Source of the DNA: Syntrophomonas sp. UBA4922
Lineage (GTDB): Bacteria; Bacillota; Syntrophomonadia; Syntrophomonadales; Syntrophomonadaceae
Length of the DNA stretch: 24,452 bases
NCBI GenBank assembly: GCA_002398825.1
Contig: DHBS01000028.1
Coordinates: forward strand, 18,655 to 43,106
Direction of reading: 5' to 3'
A model generated the notes under the pieces. It saw nothing but the letters and a program-made list of their open reading frames with translations. It was not told the DNA's origin and did not search any database. Both the position numbers and the translations under genes were made by a program. Positions 16,515 to 24,452 of this stretch are shown here, piece after piece (the stretch's first letter is position 1; each line of letters opens with the position of its first letter).

Positions 16515-16566
16515 ACAAGGACGGTAAAATCCTGATAAAAACCAGGAAATTAGTCCTTGTTTTTTT
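16515..16566 (+). terminator. Intrinsic terminator ahead of the dcw cluster
   Basis: ACAAGGAC (16515-16522) pairs with GTCCTTGT (16553-16560), with an inner CCTG/CAGG pair in the loop (16531-16534/16543-16546), followed by a T-run from 16560 to 16566. It lies more than 600 bases after the surface gene and so probably ends a transcript that begins nearby, such as the small ORF at 16282 or an unseen RNA. It also insulates the dcw operon. Confidence 0.75.
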
Positions 16567-16738
16567 ATGCTCATAGTATGAATTTTGTAAAAAAAAGGGG
16601 TTACCTGACAGACTGAAAGCAACAAAAACCCTATTTTATCGCGATTTTGCCTTTTGTAATCACTTGAGGCGACAGAAAATAACCTTTGTTCCAATTTTCA
16701 CAAAGAAGGGGAACGTTTTCCCTATATAGAATAGAAAA

Positions 16739-16763
16739 GTGGTATGAAGTGGTGTAAAGTGGT
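16739..16763 (+). promoter_or_regulatory. MraZ boxes: three GTGGT direct repeats
   Basis: GTGGT occurs at 16739-16743, 16749-16753 and 16759-16763, an exact 10-bp period, 40 bases ahead of mraZ. MraZ is known to bind short GTGG/TGGG-type direct repeats one helical turn apart near its own promoter. A TATAGA at 16725-16730 just upstream is a candidate -10 element, but I find no good -35 at normal spacing. The arrangement predicts that MraZ controls the whole downstream cluster. Confidence 0.8.
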
Positions 16764-16802
16764 TTATTATCCCACTCGATAATAAATCAAGGGGCGAATA
16801 AG

Positions 16803-17225
16803 ATGTTTTTGGGCCAATACCAGCATTCATTGGACAACAAAGGCAGGATCACTGTACCGTCAAAGTTCAGAGAAGAACTGGGCGAGACCTTTGTATGCAC
16901 CCAGGGATTGGACAATTGCATTTTTGTGTACCCCCTGAACGAATGGCAGCGCCTGGCTGATAAACTGCGCGAACTGCCCTTCACCAGTGGAGATGTGCGC
17001 TCCTTTGAGCGATTTTTCTTTTCTGGGGCGGCTGAACTGGAAACCGATAAAAATGGCCGCGCCGTCCTGCCGGTGCACTTGCGGGAGTATGCCGGGATAG
17101 ACAAGGACCTCTTAATTGTAGGGATAGGCAGCCGGGTTGAAATTTGGTCAGTGCAAAACTGGGTACGCTATAATCAAGCAACTGCCAGCACAGTGGCAAA
17201 AATCGCTGATGGGCTGGGTATTTAG
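16803..17225 (+). CDS. mraZ: Transcriptional regulator MraZ
   Basis: This AbrB/SpoVT-fold DNA-binding protein is the first gene of the division and cell wall cluster. Its 140 residues hold the two MraZ half-domains, about 1-60 (MFLGQYQHSLDNKGRITVPS) and 75-130 (ELETDKNGRAVLPVHLREYA). Each half carries the conserved D-x-x-G-R pattern that contacts DNA in the oligomeric ring. AAGGGG lies 6 bases upstream of the ATG and the MraZ boxes lie just ahead, so autoregulation is likely. rsmH begins within a few bases of its stop. Confidence 0.97.
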   Translation: MFLGQYQHSLDNKGRITVPSKFREELGETFVCTQGLDNCIFVYPLNEWQRLADKLRELPFTSGDVRSFERFFFSGAAELETDKNGRAVLPVHLREYAGIDKDLLIVGIGSRVEIWSVQNWVRYNQATASTVAKIADGLGI

Positions 17226-17236
17226 GAGTGAAGAGC

Positions 17237-18163
17237 GTGCATATACCAGTTCTGCGGAACGAGGTCATAAAATACTGGCTGGGTGACCCGCACGGTTTCT
17301 ATATCGATTGTACTCTTGGCGGCGGCGGCCACCTGCGCGAATTGCTCCAACATCTTTCCGCCGATGCGCAGATCCTGGCCATCGACAAAGATGGCGAGGT
17401 ATTGCAGGAAACGGCCCCGACCCTCGCTCATCCCGGACTTCGTCTGGTTCACGGCGATTTTAAGAACCTGGATCAGTTTCTCACCGCTGAAGAGCAGGGG
17501 CAAGCAGAAGGAATTTTAATGGATCTGGGGGTATCTTCCTTTCAGTTGGATGAAAGGGAACGCGGGTTCAGTTACCACGAAGAGGCTGAACTGGATATGA
17601 GAATGAACCGCGATCAGCCCATTAAAGCCTCAGATCTGGTCAATCAGCTGACGCAAGAAGAACTCAGCCGAATTATTTTTACGTATGGCGAGGAACGGTT
17701 TGCCCGGCAGATCGCCCGGGCTATCGTTAAATACAGGGAAGACCGGCTGATTTCCACGACACTGGAACTATCCAGTATCATTAAAGAGGCCATCCCGGCC
17801 CGGTACCGGCGTGACAAACACCCGGCGCGCCGGACCTTCCAGGCCTTACGGATCGCAGTCAACCAGGAATTGGAAGCCCTGGAGGCCAGTCTTCCTCAAG
17901 CGGTGGGGGCGTTAAAGCCCGGGGGCAGGTTATGCATCATTACCTTTCATTCCCTGGAAGACCGCATCGTTAAAAAATTTTTCGCGGAGCAGGCCAGAAC
18001 CTGTGTTTGTCCGCCCCGGCAGCCGGTATGCAACTGCAATTACCGGCCCAGTTTAGAGGTAGTGACGAGGAAGGCCATTTTGCCCGGAGAAGTCGAGTTG
18101 ACCATCAACCCTCGCGCCCGAAGTGCCAAGCTGCGGGTAGCCAGGAAGATAGAAGTTCTATGA
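17237..18163 (+). CDS. rsmH: 16S rRNA (cytosine-1402-N4)-methyltransferase RsmH
   Basis: This SAM-dependent enzyme methylates N4 of C1402 in the ribosomal P site. The sequence shows HIPVLRNEV at the N-terminus, the SAM-binding motif TLGGGGH, the family motif LGVSSFQLDERERGFSY, and the C-terminal KPGGRLCIITFHSLEDRIVKKF. I prefer the GTG at 17237, because AGGAG (17224-17228) then lies at a normal 8-base distance. The in-frame GTG at 17228 overlaps that site and would add only three residues (MKS). The ribosome binding site overlaps the mraZ stop, so the two are coupled. About 308 residues is the family's usual length. Confidence 0.96.
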   Translation: MHIPVLRNEVIKYWLGDPHGFYIDCTLGGGGHLRELLQHLSADAQILAIDKDGEVLQETAPTLAHPGLRLVHGDFKNLDQFLTAEEQGQAEGILMDLGVSSFQLDERERGFSYHEEAELDMRMNRDQPIKASDLVNQLTQEELSRIIFTYGEERFARQIARAIVKYREDRLISTTLELSSIIKEAIPARYRRDKHPARRTFQALRIAVNQELEALEASLPQAVGALKPGGRLCIITFHSLEDRIVKKFFAEQARTCVCPPRQPVCNCNYRPSLEVVTRKAILPGEVELTINPRARSAKLRVARKIEVL

Positions 18164-18183
18164 AATAGGAGGGAAGAATAAGC

Positions 18184-18666
18184 ATGGTACAGGCGGGCTA
18201 TCAATACGCAAGTAGCTGGGAAGAGGCAGCACCTCAACAAGAAGTTCCCCGGGTGCGAAGGGTGAAAAAGACCTATCGCAAGGTTTTCAAAGGGAAATTA
18301 TTAGCAAAGCTAGGTTTGGCAGCATTTGTGTATGGATTGCTCCTGGTGTTCTTGTGCCTGAAAGCAGCTACCCTCGGTTATCAGATTGTGCATCTTGAAG
18401 AAGATATTCGTAAATTGGAGTCATCCAATCAGCGCCTGCAGTACGAGATAGAAAAACAGGTGTCTCTGGACTATGTGGAAAACTATGCCGTCACCCAGTT
18501 AGGCATGTATAAACCGGAAGAACATATCAAGGTGGCCAGCACCAGTGTGGAGAAGTCCGACACTGCCGCTGTGGTTTCCACTCCAGTCGCCGTGAGCAGC
18601 AACGAGGACAAAACCCTTCATAAGATATATGCCAGTTTGGTACAGCTCGCAGAGCACAATCAATAA
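18184..18666 (+). CDS. ftsL: Cell division protein FtsL-like (septum formation initiator family)
   Basis: This bitopic membrane protein has 160 residues. A basic cytoplasmic N-terminus (about 23-43) leads into one membrane segment (about 43-62), then an extracytoplasmic coiled coil (about 66-95, LEEDIRKLESSNQRLQYEIE) and a VENYAVTQLGMYKP motif typical of the FtsL/DivIC group. In other bacteria FtsL forms a complex with FtsB/DivIC that activates septal peptidoglycan synthesis. AGGAGGGA lies about 9 bases before the ATG. Position between rsmH and the transpeptidase supports FtsL rather than DivIC, as sequence alone is poorly conserved. The last 60 residues are low in structure and specific to this lineage. 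Confidence 0.85.
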   Translation: MVQAGYQYASSWEEAAPQQEVPRVRRVKKTYRKVFKGKLLAKLGLAAFVYGLLLVFLCLKAATLGYQIVHLEEDIRKLESSNQRLQYEIEKQVSLDYVENYAVTQLGMYKPEEHIKVASTSVEKSDTAAVVSTPVAVSSNEDKTLHKIYASLVQLAEHNQ

Positions 18667-18693
18667 TATATATTAAAAACGAGGTGCGCCAAA

Positions 18694-20811
18694 ATGCAAA
18701 CTACCAGTCTGATGGTCAGAAAGCGTATTGCCACGCTTTTTTTGCTATTCACCCTGGGATTTTTTTTCCTGGGAGGCAGAATGTTTTGGGTACAATTCGT
18801 TCGCGGGGCCGAGTTATCCGAGAAAGCGGCTCAGAATCGAACCCGGGATGTCCCGGTGGAATCCAAACGAGGCATTATCAGTGACCGCAACGGTCACGAT
18901 CTGGCTATTTCGGTCAGTGCCGACTCTGTTTATGCCATTCCCGCAGAGGTATTGGCCAGCAAAAGGGAACAAGAAGTAGCTCAAAAACTGGCGCCCCTTC
19001 TGGGTATGGACGAAACCAAGCTTTATGAACGCATAACCCGTCAGAGTTCCTACGAGTGGATCAAGCGTCAGATCGAACCAGAGATCTCCCAACAAATCCG
19101 GGATCTGGACCTCCCCGGAATTGGACTCACCGAAGAAAGCCGCCGCTATTACCCTAAAGGCTCCCTGGCAGCCCATGTCCTGGGGATATCCGGGGTGGAT
19201 AATACCGGTTTGGAAGGCATCGATTATTTTTACAATGATTTAGTTGGAGGGCAAAAGGGGCGCATCGTCATCGAGCACGACGCTGCCAACCGCCCCATTC
19301 CCGAAGCCACTCACCAGTATGTCCCGCCGGTGGACGGCGCCAACCTGGTTTTGACTATTGACGAAACCATCCAATATATTGCTGAGCGAGAACTGGATAA
19401 AGTATTTAAAGAGCGGCAGGCCAAAGCTGCCACCGTCATCGTAATGGACCCCGCCACCGGCGAAATATTGGCCCTGGCCAACCGCCCCACCTTCGATCCC
19501 AATAATTTTGCGGACTACCCCGCCAGCAACCGGCGTAATTGGGCAATCAGCAACGCCTATGAACCCGGTTCAACTATGAAGATCACCACCGCTTCCATGG
19601 CTTTGCAGGAAGCTATCGTCAATGAAAATACCCCCTTCTTTTGTTCGGGCTCCACCAAAGTCGGCAAAGAAACCATCGGGTGTACTGACCACAGGGCCCA
19701 TGGGCAACAGACCTTTGCCCAAATCGTTGAAAATTCCTGCAACGTCTCTTTCGTGCAGGTGGGTTTAACCCTGGGCATGGAGAAGTACTATCATTATTTA
19801 AATGGATTTGGGTTCGGGCAGCCCACCGGCATCGACCTGCCGGGAGAAGCTGCGGGAATACTGGTGCCGCAGGAGCGCGCCAAACAGATCGATTTGGCCA
19901 CCATGTCCATGGGGCAGGCCAATGCCGTCACCCCGATTCAGCTCTGTAACGCTGTCGCCGCGGTAGCCAACGGGGGCAAACTGATGAAACCCTATCTGGT
20001 CAAACAGGTGGTGGATCAGAACGGTAATGTGCTGCAGCAAAACGAACCCACTGTAGTACGCCAGGTTATATCTGAGGAGACTTCCAAACGTTTATCCATG
20101 ATCCTGGAAGGGGAAGTTATTAATGGGACCGGGAAAAATGCTTATATTGAAGGCTATCGCGCCGGAGGCAAAACCGGAACCGCTCAAAAGATTGCACCCG
20201 GGGGCGGATATCTCTCCAATGAGTATGTAGCCTCATTCATCGGTTACGCTCCGGCGCATAAACCGCGCCTGTTGTGTATTGTGGCAGTCGATGCCCCGCA
20301 GGGATATCCTTATTATGGAGGCTGGGTGGCAGCTCCGGTGTTTAAGAATATAATGCAGGATGCCTTACGCTATTTGGAAGAGCCCATGTATAAAGACGGC
20401 AATGCGGAGCAAACCCTACCACAAGAGGAAATGGTTGTGGTTCCCGATGTGGTGAATTTGCCTCTGGAAGAGGCCACCGCCGCTTTGAGAGCCCGGGGAC
20501 TGCAGGCCAAGGTGAATGGAAGCGGCAATGTGGTGTGGCAGCAAACCCCCAAGGCCAACACCAAACTCAAACCGGGTCAGCAGGTGATCATCGACATGTC
20601 GGAAGTGGATAAGGCTAATCATGGCGGGGCGGTCACAGTGCCTGACCTGCAGGGCAAATCTATGCGGGAAGTCGCCAAAATCCTGGCAGACCTGGGTTTA
20701 CATCTAATGCCGGAAGGATACGGCCTGGCCTATCAGCAAAGCCCGGAGCCCGGGAAGGTCATTAGCGGGGGCTCCACGATCACAGTCAAATTCCAGCCGG
20801 TGGGCGAGTGA
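18694..20811 (+). CDS. spoVD: Class B penicillin-binding protein with two PASTA domains (SpoVD/FtsI-like)
   Basis: This transpeptidase cross-links peptidoglycan outside the membrane. Its 705 residues start with a membrane anchor (about 11-33), then a PBP dimerisation domain (about 50-210). The transpeptidase domain has the catalytic STMK (Ser293-Lys296), SCN (348-350) and KTGT (493-496). Two C-terminal PASTA domains follow (about 582-640 and 647-703). Length and PASTA tail match SpoVD, the sporulation-specific enzyme, and also the PASTA-bearing PBP2B division enzymes. Only one such gene lies in this cluster, so it may serve vegetative septation as well; the name is therefore tentative. GAGGTG lies about 8 bases upstream of the ATG. 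A small hairpin GGCATT/AATGCC (20834-20853) lies between it and murE. Confidence 0.92.
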   Translation: MQTTSLMVRKRIATLFLLFTLGFFFLGGRMFWVQFVRGAELSEKAAQNRTRDVPVESKRGIISDRNGHDLAISVSADSVYAIPAEVLASKREQEVAQKLAPLLGMDETKLYERITRQSSYEWIKRQIEPEISQQIRDLDLPGIGLTEESRRYYPKGSLAAHVLGISGVDNTGLEGIDYFYNDLVGGQKGRIVIEHDAANRPIPEATHQYVPPVDGANLVLTIDETIQYIAERELDKVFKERQAKAATVIVMDPATGEILALANRPTFDPNNFADYPASNRRNWAISNAYEPGSTMKITTASMALQEAIVNENTPFFCSGSTKVGKETIGCTDHRAHGQQTFAQIVENSCNVSFVQVGLTLGMEKYYHYLNGFGFGQPTGIDLPGEAAGILVPQERAKQIDLATMSMGQANAVTPIQLCNAVAAVANGGKLMKPYLVKQVVDQNGNVLQQNEPTVVRQVISEETSKRLSMILEGEVINGTGKNAYIEGYRAGGKTGTAQKIAPGGGYLSNEYVASFIGYAPAHKPRLLCIVAVDAPQGYPYYGGWVAAPVFKNIMQDALRYLEEPMYKDGNAEQTLPQEEMVVVPDVVNLPLEEATAALRARGLQAKVNGSGNVVWQQTPKANTKLKPGQQVIIDMSEVDKANHGGAVTVPDLQGKSMREVAKILADLGLHLMPEGYGLAYQQSPEPGKVISGGSTITVKFQPVGE

Positions 20812-20873
20812 TGCAGCGGACTACAAATTAAACGGCATTCTTTTAATAATGCCTGGATTGAGAGGTAACGGCT

Positions 20874-22349
20874 ATGAAACTGTTGGATCTTCTCAAAGGA
20901 ATCGATATTCAAGGGAGTTCTGTTGAAATCAACCCGGATATTGCCCAAATCGCCTATGATTCGCGGCAGGTCCGCCCCGGAGCCCTGTTTGTCGCCATCA
21001 AGGGCATAAAAACGGACGGGCATTTGTATATTGCGTCGGCTATTCAGGCAGGTGCGGCAGCGGTTGTGGCTGAAGATCCAGTGATTGACGCCCCGCCGGG
21101 GTTACCGGTTATACAGGTTGATGACAGCCGGGCCATGTTAGCGGTTTTGGCGGCTCGTTTTTATAAACATCCCAGCCGCGATCTAAAGGTAATCGCCGTT
21201 ACCGGCACCAATGGCAAAACTACTACCACCCATCTGATTCAGGCCATCCACCAGGAAGTCGGATGGCCCACAGCCATCATGGGAACCTTGTATGCCCGGG
21301 TGGGAGACCTGGACCTGGACCTGGGCCATACCACCCCTGAGGCGGTGGAAATAGAGTCCTTCATGGACTCGTGCCGCAAGCAAGGGGCTGAGTTCCTGGT
21401 CATGGAGGTTTCTTCGCATGCCCTGACTTTAAACCGGGTCGATCAAATCCATTTTGCGGCCGGAGTATTCACCAATCTGACCCAGGATCATCTGGATTAT
21501 CATGAGAACATGGAGAATTACCTTCAAGCCAAATTGAAACTGTTCAAAATGATCCCTGGGGGGGAAAACAACTTCTGCGTTGTGAATCGCGATGACCCCC
21601 ATGCGGAAAAGTTTATAAAAGCTGCTCCGGGGACCCTTTTTACCTATGGAGTGCAAGCCGGGGCTGCAGTGCGGGCGGAGAATATTGATATCAGCTTAAA
21701 AGGCACCTGCTTTACAGTGTTTTTTGGTGAAAAGCGCTTTGACATCGAGATGCGGCTCATAGGTATGTTCAGTGTATACAACGCCCTGGCTGCCATAACC
21801 GCAGCCCTCGCGGAAGGGATAGACCCGAAGATCATCACCCGGGCTTTACTTAAGGTGAAAGGGATACCAGGCCGCTTTGAGGAAGTATTTTCTTCCCATG
21901 ATTTTACGGTAGTGGTAGACTATGCCCATACTCCGGATGGCTTGGAAAACATTTTGCGAACCGGCCGGGAACTGACTGCCAACCGGTTAATTACCGTATT
22001 CGGATGCGGCGGAGACCGTGACCGCGGCAAAAGGCCCTTGATGGGCGAAATCGCCGCACGATACAGCGATTTCTGTGTGGTTACCTCTGACAATCCGCGC
22101 AGCGAAGAACCTGAGGATATTATCGCTGATATTATCCCCGGAATGGAAAAAGTATCCCACTCCCGATACGCTATTATAGCGGATCGAGCGGAAGCCATCA
22201 GGCATGCTATTTATCTGGCCCGGCCCGGTGATCTCATAATCATTGCCGGCAAAGGTCATGAGACTTACCAGCTCATCAAAGGAAAGCGCTTGGATTTTGA
22301 CGACCGCAAAGTGGCGCAAAAGATACTCAGCGAACTAAACCGGGCATAA
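20874..22349 (+). CDS. murE: UDP-MurNAc-L-Ala-D-Glu--2,6-diaminopimelate ligase
   Basis: This cytoplasmic ATP-dependent Mur ligase adds the third residue of the stem peptide. It has 491 residues in three domains: an N-terminal UDP-substrate domain, a central ATPase with GTNGKTTTTHLI (about 109-120), and a C-terminal domain containing TSDNPRSEEP (about 404-413). DNPR is the signature of meso-diaminopimelate-specific enzymes, in contrast with DNPA-type lysine enzymes, so the wall is predicted to be of the DAP type. HENMENYLQAK supplies the region around the carbamylated lysine. AGAGGT lies 7 bases before the ATG. The next gene is mraY, with no murF between them. Confidence 0.97.
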   Translation: MKLLDLLKGIDIQGSSVEINPDIAQIAYDSRQVRPGALFVAIKGIKTDGHLYIASAIQAGAAAVVAEDPVIDAPPGLPVIQVDDSRAMLAVLAARFYKHPSRDLKVIAVTGTNGKTTTTHLIQAIHQEVGWPTAIMGTLYARVGDLDLDLGHTTPEAVEIESFMDSCRKQGAEFLVMEVSSHALTLNRVDQIHFAAGVFTNLTQDHLDYHENMENYLQAKLKLFKMIPGGENNFCVVNRDDPHAEKFIKAAPGTLFTYGVQAGAAVRAENIDISLKGTCFTVFFGEKRFDIEMRLIGMFSVYNALAAITAALAEGIDPKIITRALLKVKGIPGRFEEVFSSHDFTVVVDYAHTPDGLENILRTGRELTANRLITVFGCGGDRDRGKRPLMGEIAARYSDFCVVTSDNPRSEEPEDIIADIIPGMEKVSHSRYAIIADRAEAIRHAIYLARPGDLIIIAGKGHETYQLIKGKRLDFDDRKVAQKILSELNRA

Positions 22350-22368
22350 TATCGATGCAGGAGACGTG

Positions 22369-23349
22369 ATGATGGAAGCTATATGGTACAGTATACTGGC
22401 GGCAGCCATAGCCCTGGTGGTTACTGCAGTTATGGGCCCATTGATAATACCGCTCTTAACCCGCCTCAAATTCGGCCAGAATATTCGCGACGACGGCCCC
22501 AAGCGGCATATGGCCAAAGCCGGAACTCCCACCATGGGCGGAGTCATGATAATCACCGGAGTGATGATTGCTACCTTTATTATGGCCGGTTCAGGATTGG
22601 AAGCTCTTACTGCCGTTTTGGTGATGATCGCTCTCGCGGCCATCGGCTTCTGGGATGACTACATTAAAGTGGTCCTCAAACGCTCACTGGGATTGCGGGC
22701 CCGGGAGAAACTGGGATTACAGCTCTTGATCGGGTTGCTGTACGGCCTGTTTTTAATCTATTATTTTAATCGCGGCACTGAAATTCTGATTCCCTTTTCC
22801 AATTATAGTGTGGATTTGGGAGCAGGTTATGTGTTATTTTTGATTGTGGTTTTGGTAGGCTCCTCAAATGCGGTCAACCTGACCGATGGTTTGGACGGCC
22901 TGGCCGCCGGGGTGACGGTTTTTGTGGCCATAGCCTATGTTATAGTGGCATGGCTGACCGGCCACCACGAAATCATGACTTTTTCCGGAGCCCTGGCTGG
23001 CGCATGCCTGGGATTCTTAATCTATAATCACTATCCCGCCAAAGTATTTATGGGCGACACCGGCTCGATGGCCCTGGGGGGCGCGGTGGCGGCCATGGCG
23101 GCCTTGACCAGAACCGAACTGGCCCTGGTATTGGTAGGCGGGGTTTATGTGCTGGAAACCATGAGCGTGGCCTTACAGGTAATCTCCTATCAGACCACCC
23201 GCAAGCGCTTGTTCTTAATGGCGCCCTTGCACCATCATTTTGAGCTAAAGGGCTGGTCCGAACAGAAGGTGGTCAGAGTATTTTGGTTCTTAGCCCTATG
23301 CAGTGCGACGCTGGGAGTAATCAGCCTGGGCCCGGCGTTTTGGCGATAA
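22369..23349 (+). CDS. mraY: Phospho-N-acetylmuramoyl-pentapeptide transferase
   Basis: This integral membrane enzyme transfers phospho-MurNAc-pentapeptide to undecaprenyl phosphate, making lipid I. It has the MraY motifs DDGPKRHMAKAGTPTMGG near the N-terminus, the Asp pair in FWDDYIK, NAVNLTDGLDGLA, FMGDTGSMALGG and the HHHFELKGW loop, with about ten hydrophobic segments. AGGAG (22359-22363) is 5 bases from ATG 22369 and 8 from ATG 22372. A GTG at 22366 is only 2 bases away and so less likely. About 326 residues is normal. It starts 19 bases after murE and belongs to the same operon. Confidence 0.97.
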   Translation: MMEAIWYSILAAAIALVVTAVMGPLIIPLLTRLKFGQNIRDDGPKRHMAKAGTPTMGGVMIITGVMIATFIMAGSGLEALTAVLVMIALAAIGFWDDYIKVVLKRSLGLRAREKLGLQLLIGLLYGLFLIYYFNRGTEILIPFSNYSVDLGAGYVLFLIVVLVGSSNAVNLTDGLDGLAAGVTVFVAIAYVIVAWLTGHHEIMTFSGALAGACLGFLIYNHYPAKVFMGDTGSMALGGAVAAMAALTRTELALVLVGGVYVLETMSVALQVISYQTTRKRLFLMAPLHHHFELKGWSEQKVVRVFWFLALCSATLGVISLGPAFWR

Positions 23350-23365
23350 GAATGGAGTGAAATAA

Positions 23366-24452
23366 TTGGAGCTGGTTAATAAGCGTGTCCTGGTGGTGGG
23401 ATTGGGAAAAAGCGGGCAGGCAGCAGCCTCAGCCCTGGTCCGGCATGGTGCTCTGGTCCAGGTGTGCGACGCTAAAGCAGTGGAGCATTTTGATAGTGAT
23501 ATGATAGCCGGCCTGGAAAAACAGGGCGTAAAGATCCGTGCCGGGGAGTACCCCCAGATTGATCCCGACCACTATGATATGCTGGTAGCCAGTCCGGGCA
23601 TATCCCTGGAAATCGAGCCATTTCAACAGGCATTTAAGCATGGCCTGCCGGTAATCGGTGAAGTTGAGCTGGCCTATCAGATCAAAAAACCTCAGCTTAC
23701 CATGCTGGCAGTTACCGGAACTAACGGCAAAACCACTACCACCGCATTGCTGGAGCACATACTCAGACAGGGCGGCCGCCGTGCAGCCGCCGGCGGCAAT
23801 ATCGGCACACCTCTGACCAGCCTGGTGGAAGAAATGCCTGAGGGGATCATAGCGGTGGAAATGTCCAGCTTTCAGTTAGAAACCATTCGTGAGTTCCATC
23901 CCCGGGTGAGCGGAATGCTCAATATCACCCCGGACCATCTGGATAGGCACAAGAGTATGCCGGCCTATACGGCCGCTAAAGCCCGCATTTTTGAAAATCA
24001 GGATTTAAGCGATCAGGCCCTTTTAAACTACGATGATGCAGCTGTTCGGGAAATGGCTGCTGTTTGCCCGGCACAGGTATGGTTTTTTTCTCAAAAACAA
24101 TTGCTGAAACAGGGGGTTTTCCTGGATGACGGGCAGATTGTCATAGCCAGTGAAGGAGCGCTATATCCGGTTTGCGGGCGGGATGAAGTATTGCTGCGGG
24201 GCAGCCACAATATGGAAAATATTCTATGCGCATCAGGTATGGCCTTTTGCTGCGGGGTTGCCGTTGAGGCCATCGGCTCGGCCCTCAAGACCTTTCGCGG
24301 AGTGCGGCATCGCATGGAGGAAGCCGCCACTCTTGACGGCGTCTTATACATAAACGATTCCAAGGCTACCAATCCGGATTCGGTCATGAAGGCCCTGGAT
24401 GCCTTTCAGCAGCCGATTATACTCATTGCCGGGGGGCGTAATAAAGGCAGTG
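23366..24452 (+). CDS. murD: UDP-N-acetylmuramoyl-L-alanine--D-glutamate ligase, N-terminal part (cut by window edge)
   Basis: This cytoplasmic Mur ligase adds D-glutamate to UDP-MurNAc-L-Ala. The start is TTG at 23366, with GGAGTG (23354-23359) 6 bases upstream and 16 bases after mraY. The frame stays open to the window end, giving 362 codons of a usual 450 or so. The N-terminal Rossmann-like domain begins VLVVGLGKSGQAA (8-20). The ATPase P-loop is VTGTNGKTTTT (116-126). EMSSFQLE, LNITPDHLDRH and the C-terminal INDSKATNPDS and LIAGGRNKGS are all family motifs. Because the start is TTG, simple ATG/GTG gene finding would miss it. Confidence 0.96.
   Translation, partial: MELVNKRVLVVGLGKSGQAAASALVRHGALVQVCDAKAVEHFDSDMIAGLEKQGVKIRAGEYPQIDPDHYDMLVASPGISLEIEPFQQAFKHGLPVIGEVELAYQIKKPQLTMLAVTGTNGKTTTTALLEHILRQGGRRAAAGGNIGTPLTSLVEEMPEGIIAVEMSSFQLETIREFHPRVSGMLNITPDHLDRHKSMPAYTAAKARIFENQDLSDQALLNYDDAAVREMAAVCPAQVWFFSQKQLLKQGVFLDDGQIVIASEGALYPVCGRDEVLLRGSHNMENILCASGMAFCCGVAVEAIGSALKTFRGVRHRMEEAATLDGVLYINDSKATNPDSVMKALDAFQQPIILIAGGRNKGS

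Noticed and set aside
16473..16694. - strand open frame of 73 codons ahead of mraZ
   Set aside because: It reads through the intrinsic terminator and low-complexity A/T-rich sequence, and shows no domain or conserved motif.
1..24452. tRNA genes, rRNA genes, transposases, phage genes or CRISPR arrays
   Set aside because: Reading the intergenic stretches by eye I found none; all large open frames are accounted for by chromosomal genes or the surface module.

Overview
The window looks like a low-to-mid G+C Gram-positive anaerobe of the Clostridia. The evidence is a MurE with the DNPR motif of meso-diaminopimelate ligases, a SpoVD-like penicillin-binding protein with PASTA domains, a surface protein anchored by three SLH domains, strong AGGAGG-type ribosome binding sites with GTG/TTG starts, and the order hisS-aspS followed by a 6S-like RNA. 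I infer the class from gene content and order; I cannot name the genus.

Left part (1-5733), all on the + strand. It holds the 3' end of hisS, then aspS overlapping it by ATGA, then a predicted 6S RNA with its own promoter and terminator. About 500 bases with no recognisable gene follow. Next come an endonuclease III/MagIII-like DNA glycosylase, a phenylacetate-CoA ligase family enzyme and a tandem ACT-domain protein. The last two look like one unit and end in a strong intrinsic terminator.

Middle part (5735-16566), the accessory region. A 1112-residue MalT-like STAND ATPase regulator with a SARP-type winged helix and BTAD C-terminus lies on the - strand. It is divergent from a 2135-residue secreted protein carrying Ig-like repeats, a beta-helix-like stretch, 14 Ycf48/Asp-box-like propeller repeats, a ZU5-like domain and three SLH domains. 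The 416 bases between them contain a 30-bp palindrome and a possible leader mini-ORF. I propose the pair as a regulator and its cell-surface target; this is the least ordinary part of the window. Downstream lie about 900 bases with two strong inverted repeats, a possible 54-codon ORF and an orphan intrinsic terminator.

Right part (16739-24452), the start of the division and cell wall (dcw) cluster on the + strand: three MraZ-box repeats, mraZ, rsmH, ftsL-like, a PASTA-containing transpeptidase, murE, mraY and murD (cut by the window edge). murF is missing from its usual place between murE and mraY, and there is only one class B PBP gene. The products act from the cytoplasmic Mur ligase steps, through the MraY membrane step, to septal or spore peptidoglycan cross-linking, with MraZ probably autoregulating the operon.
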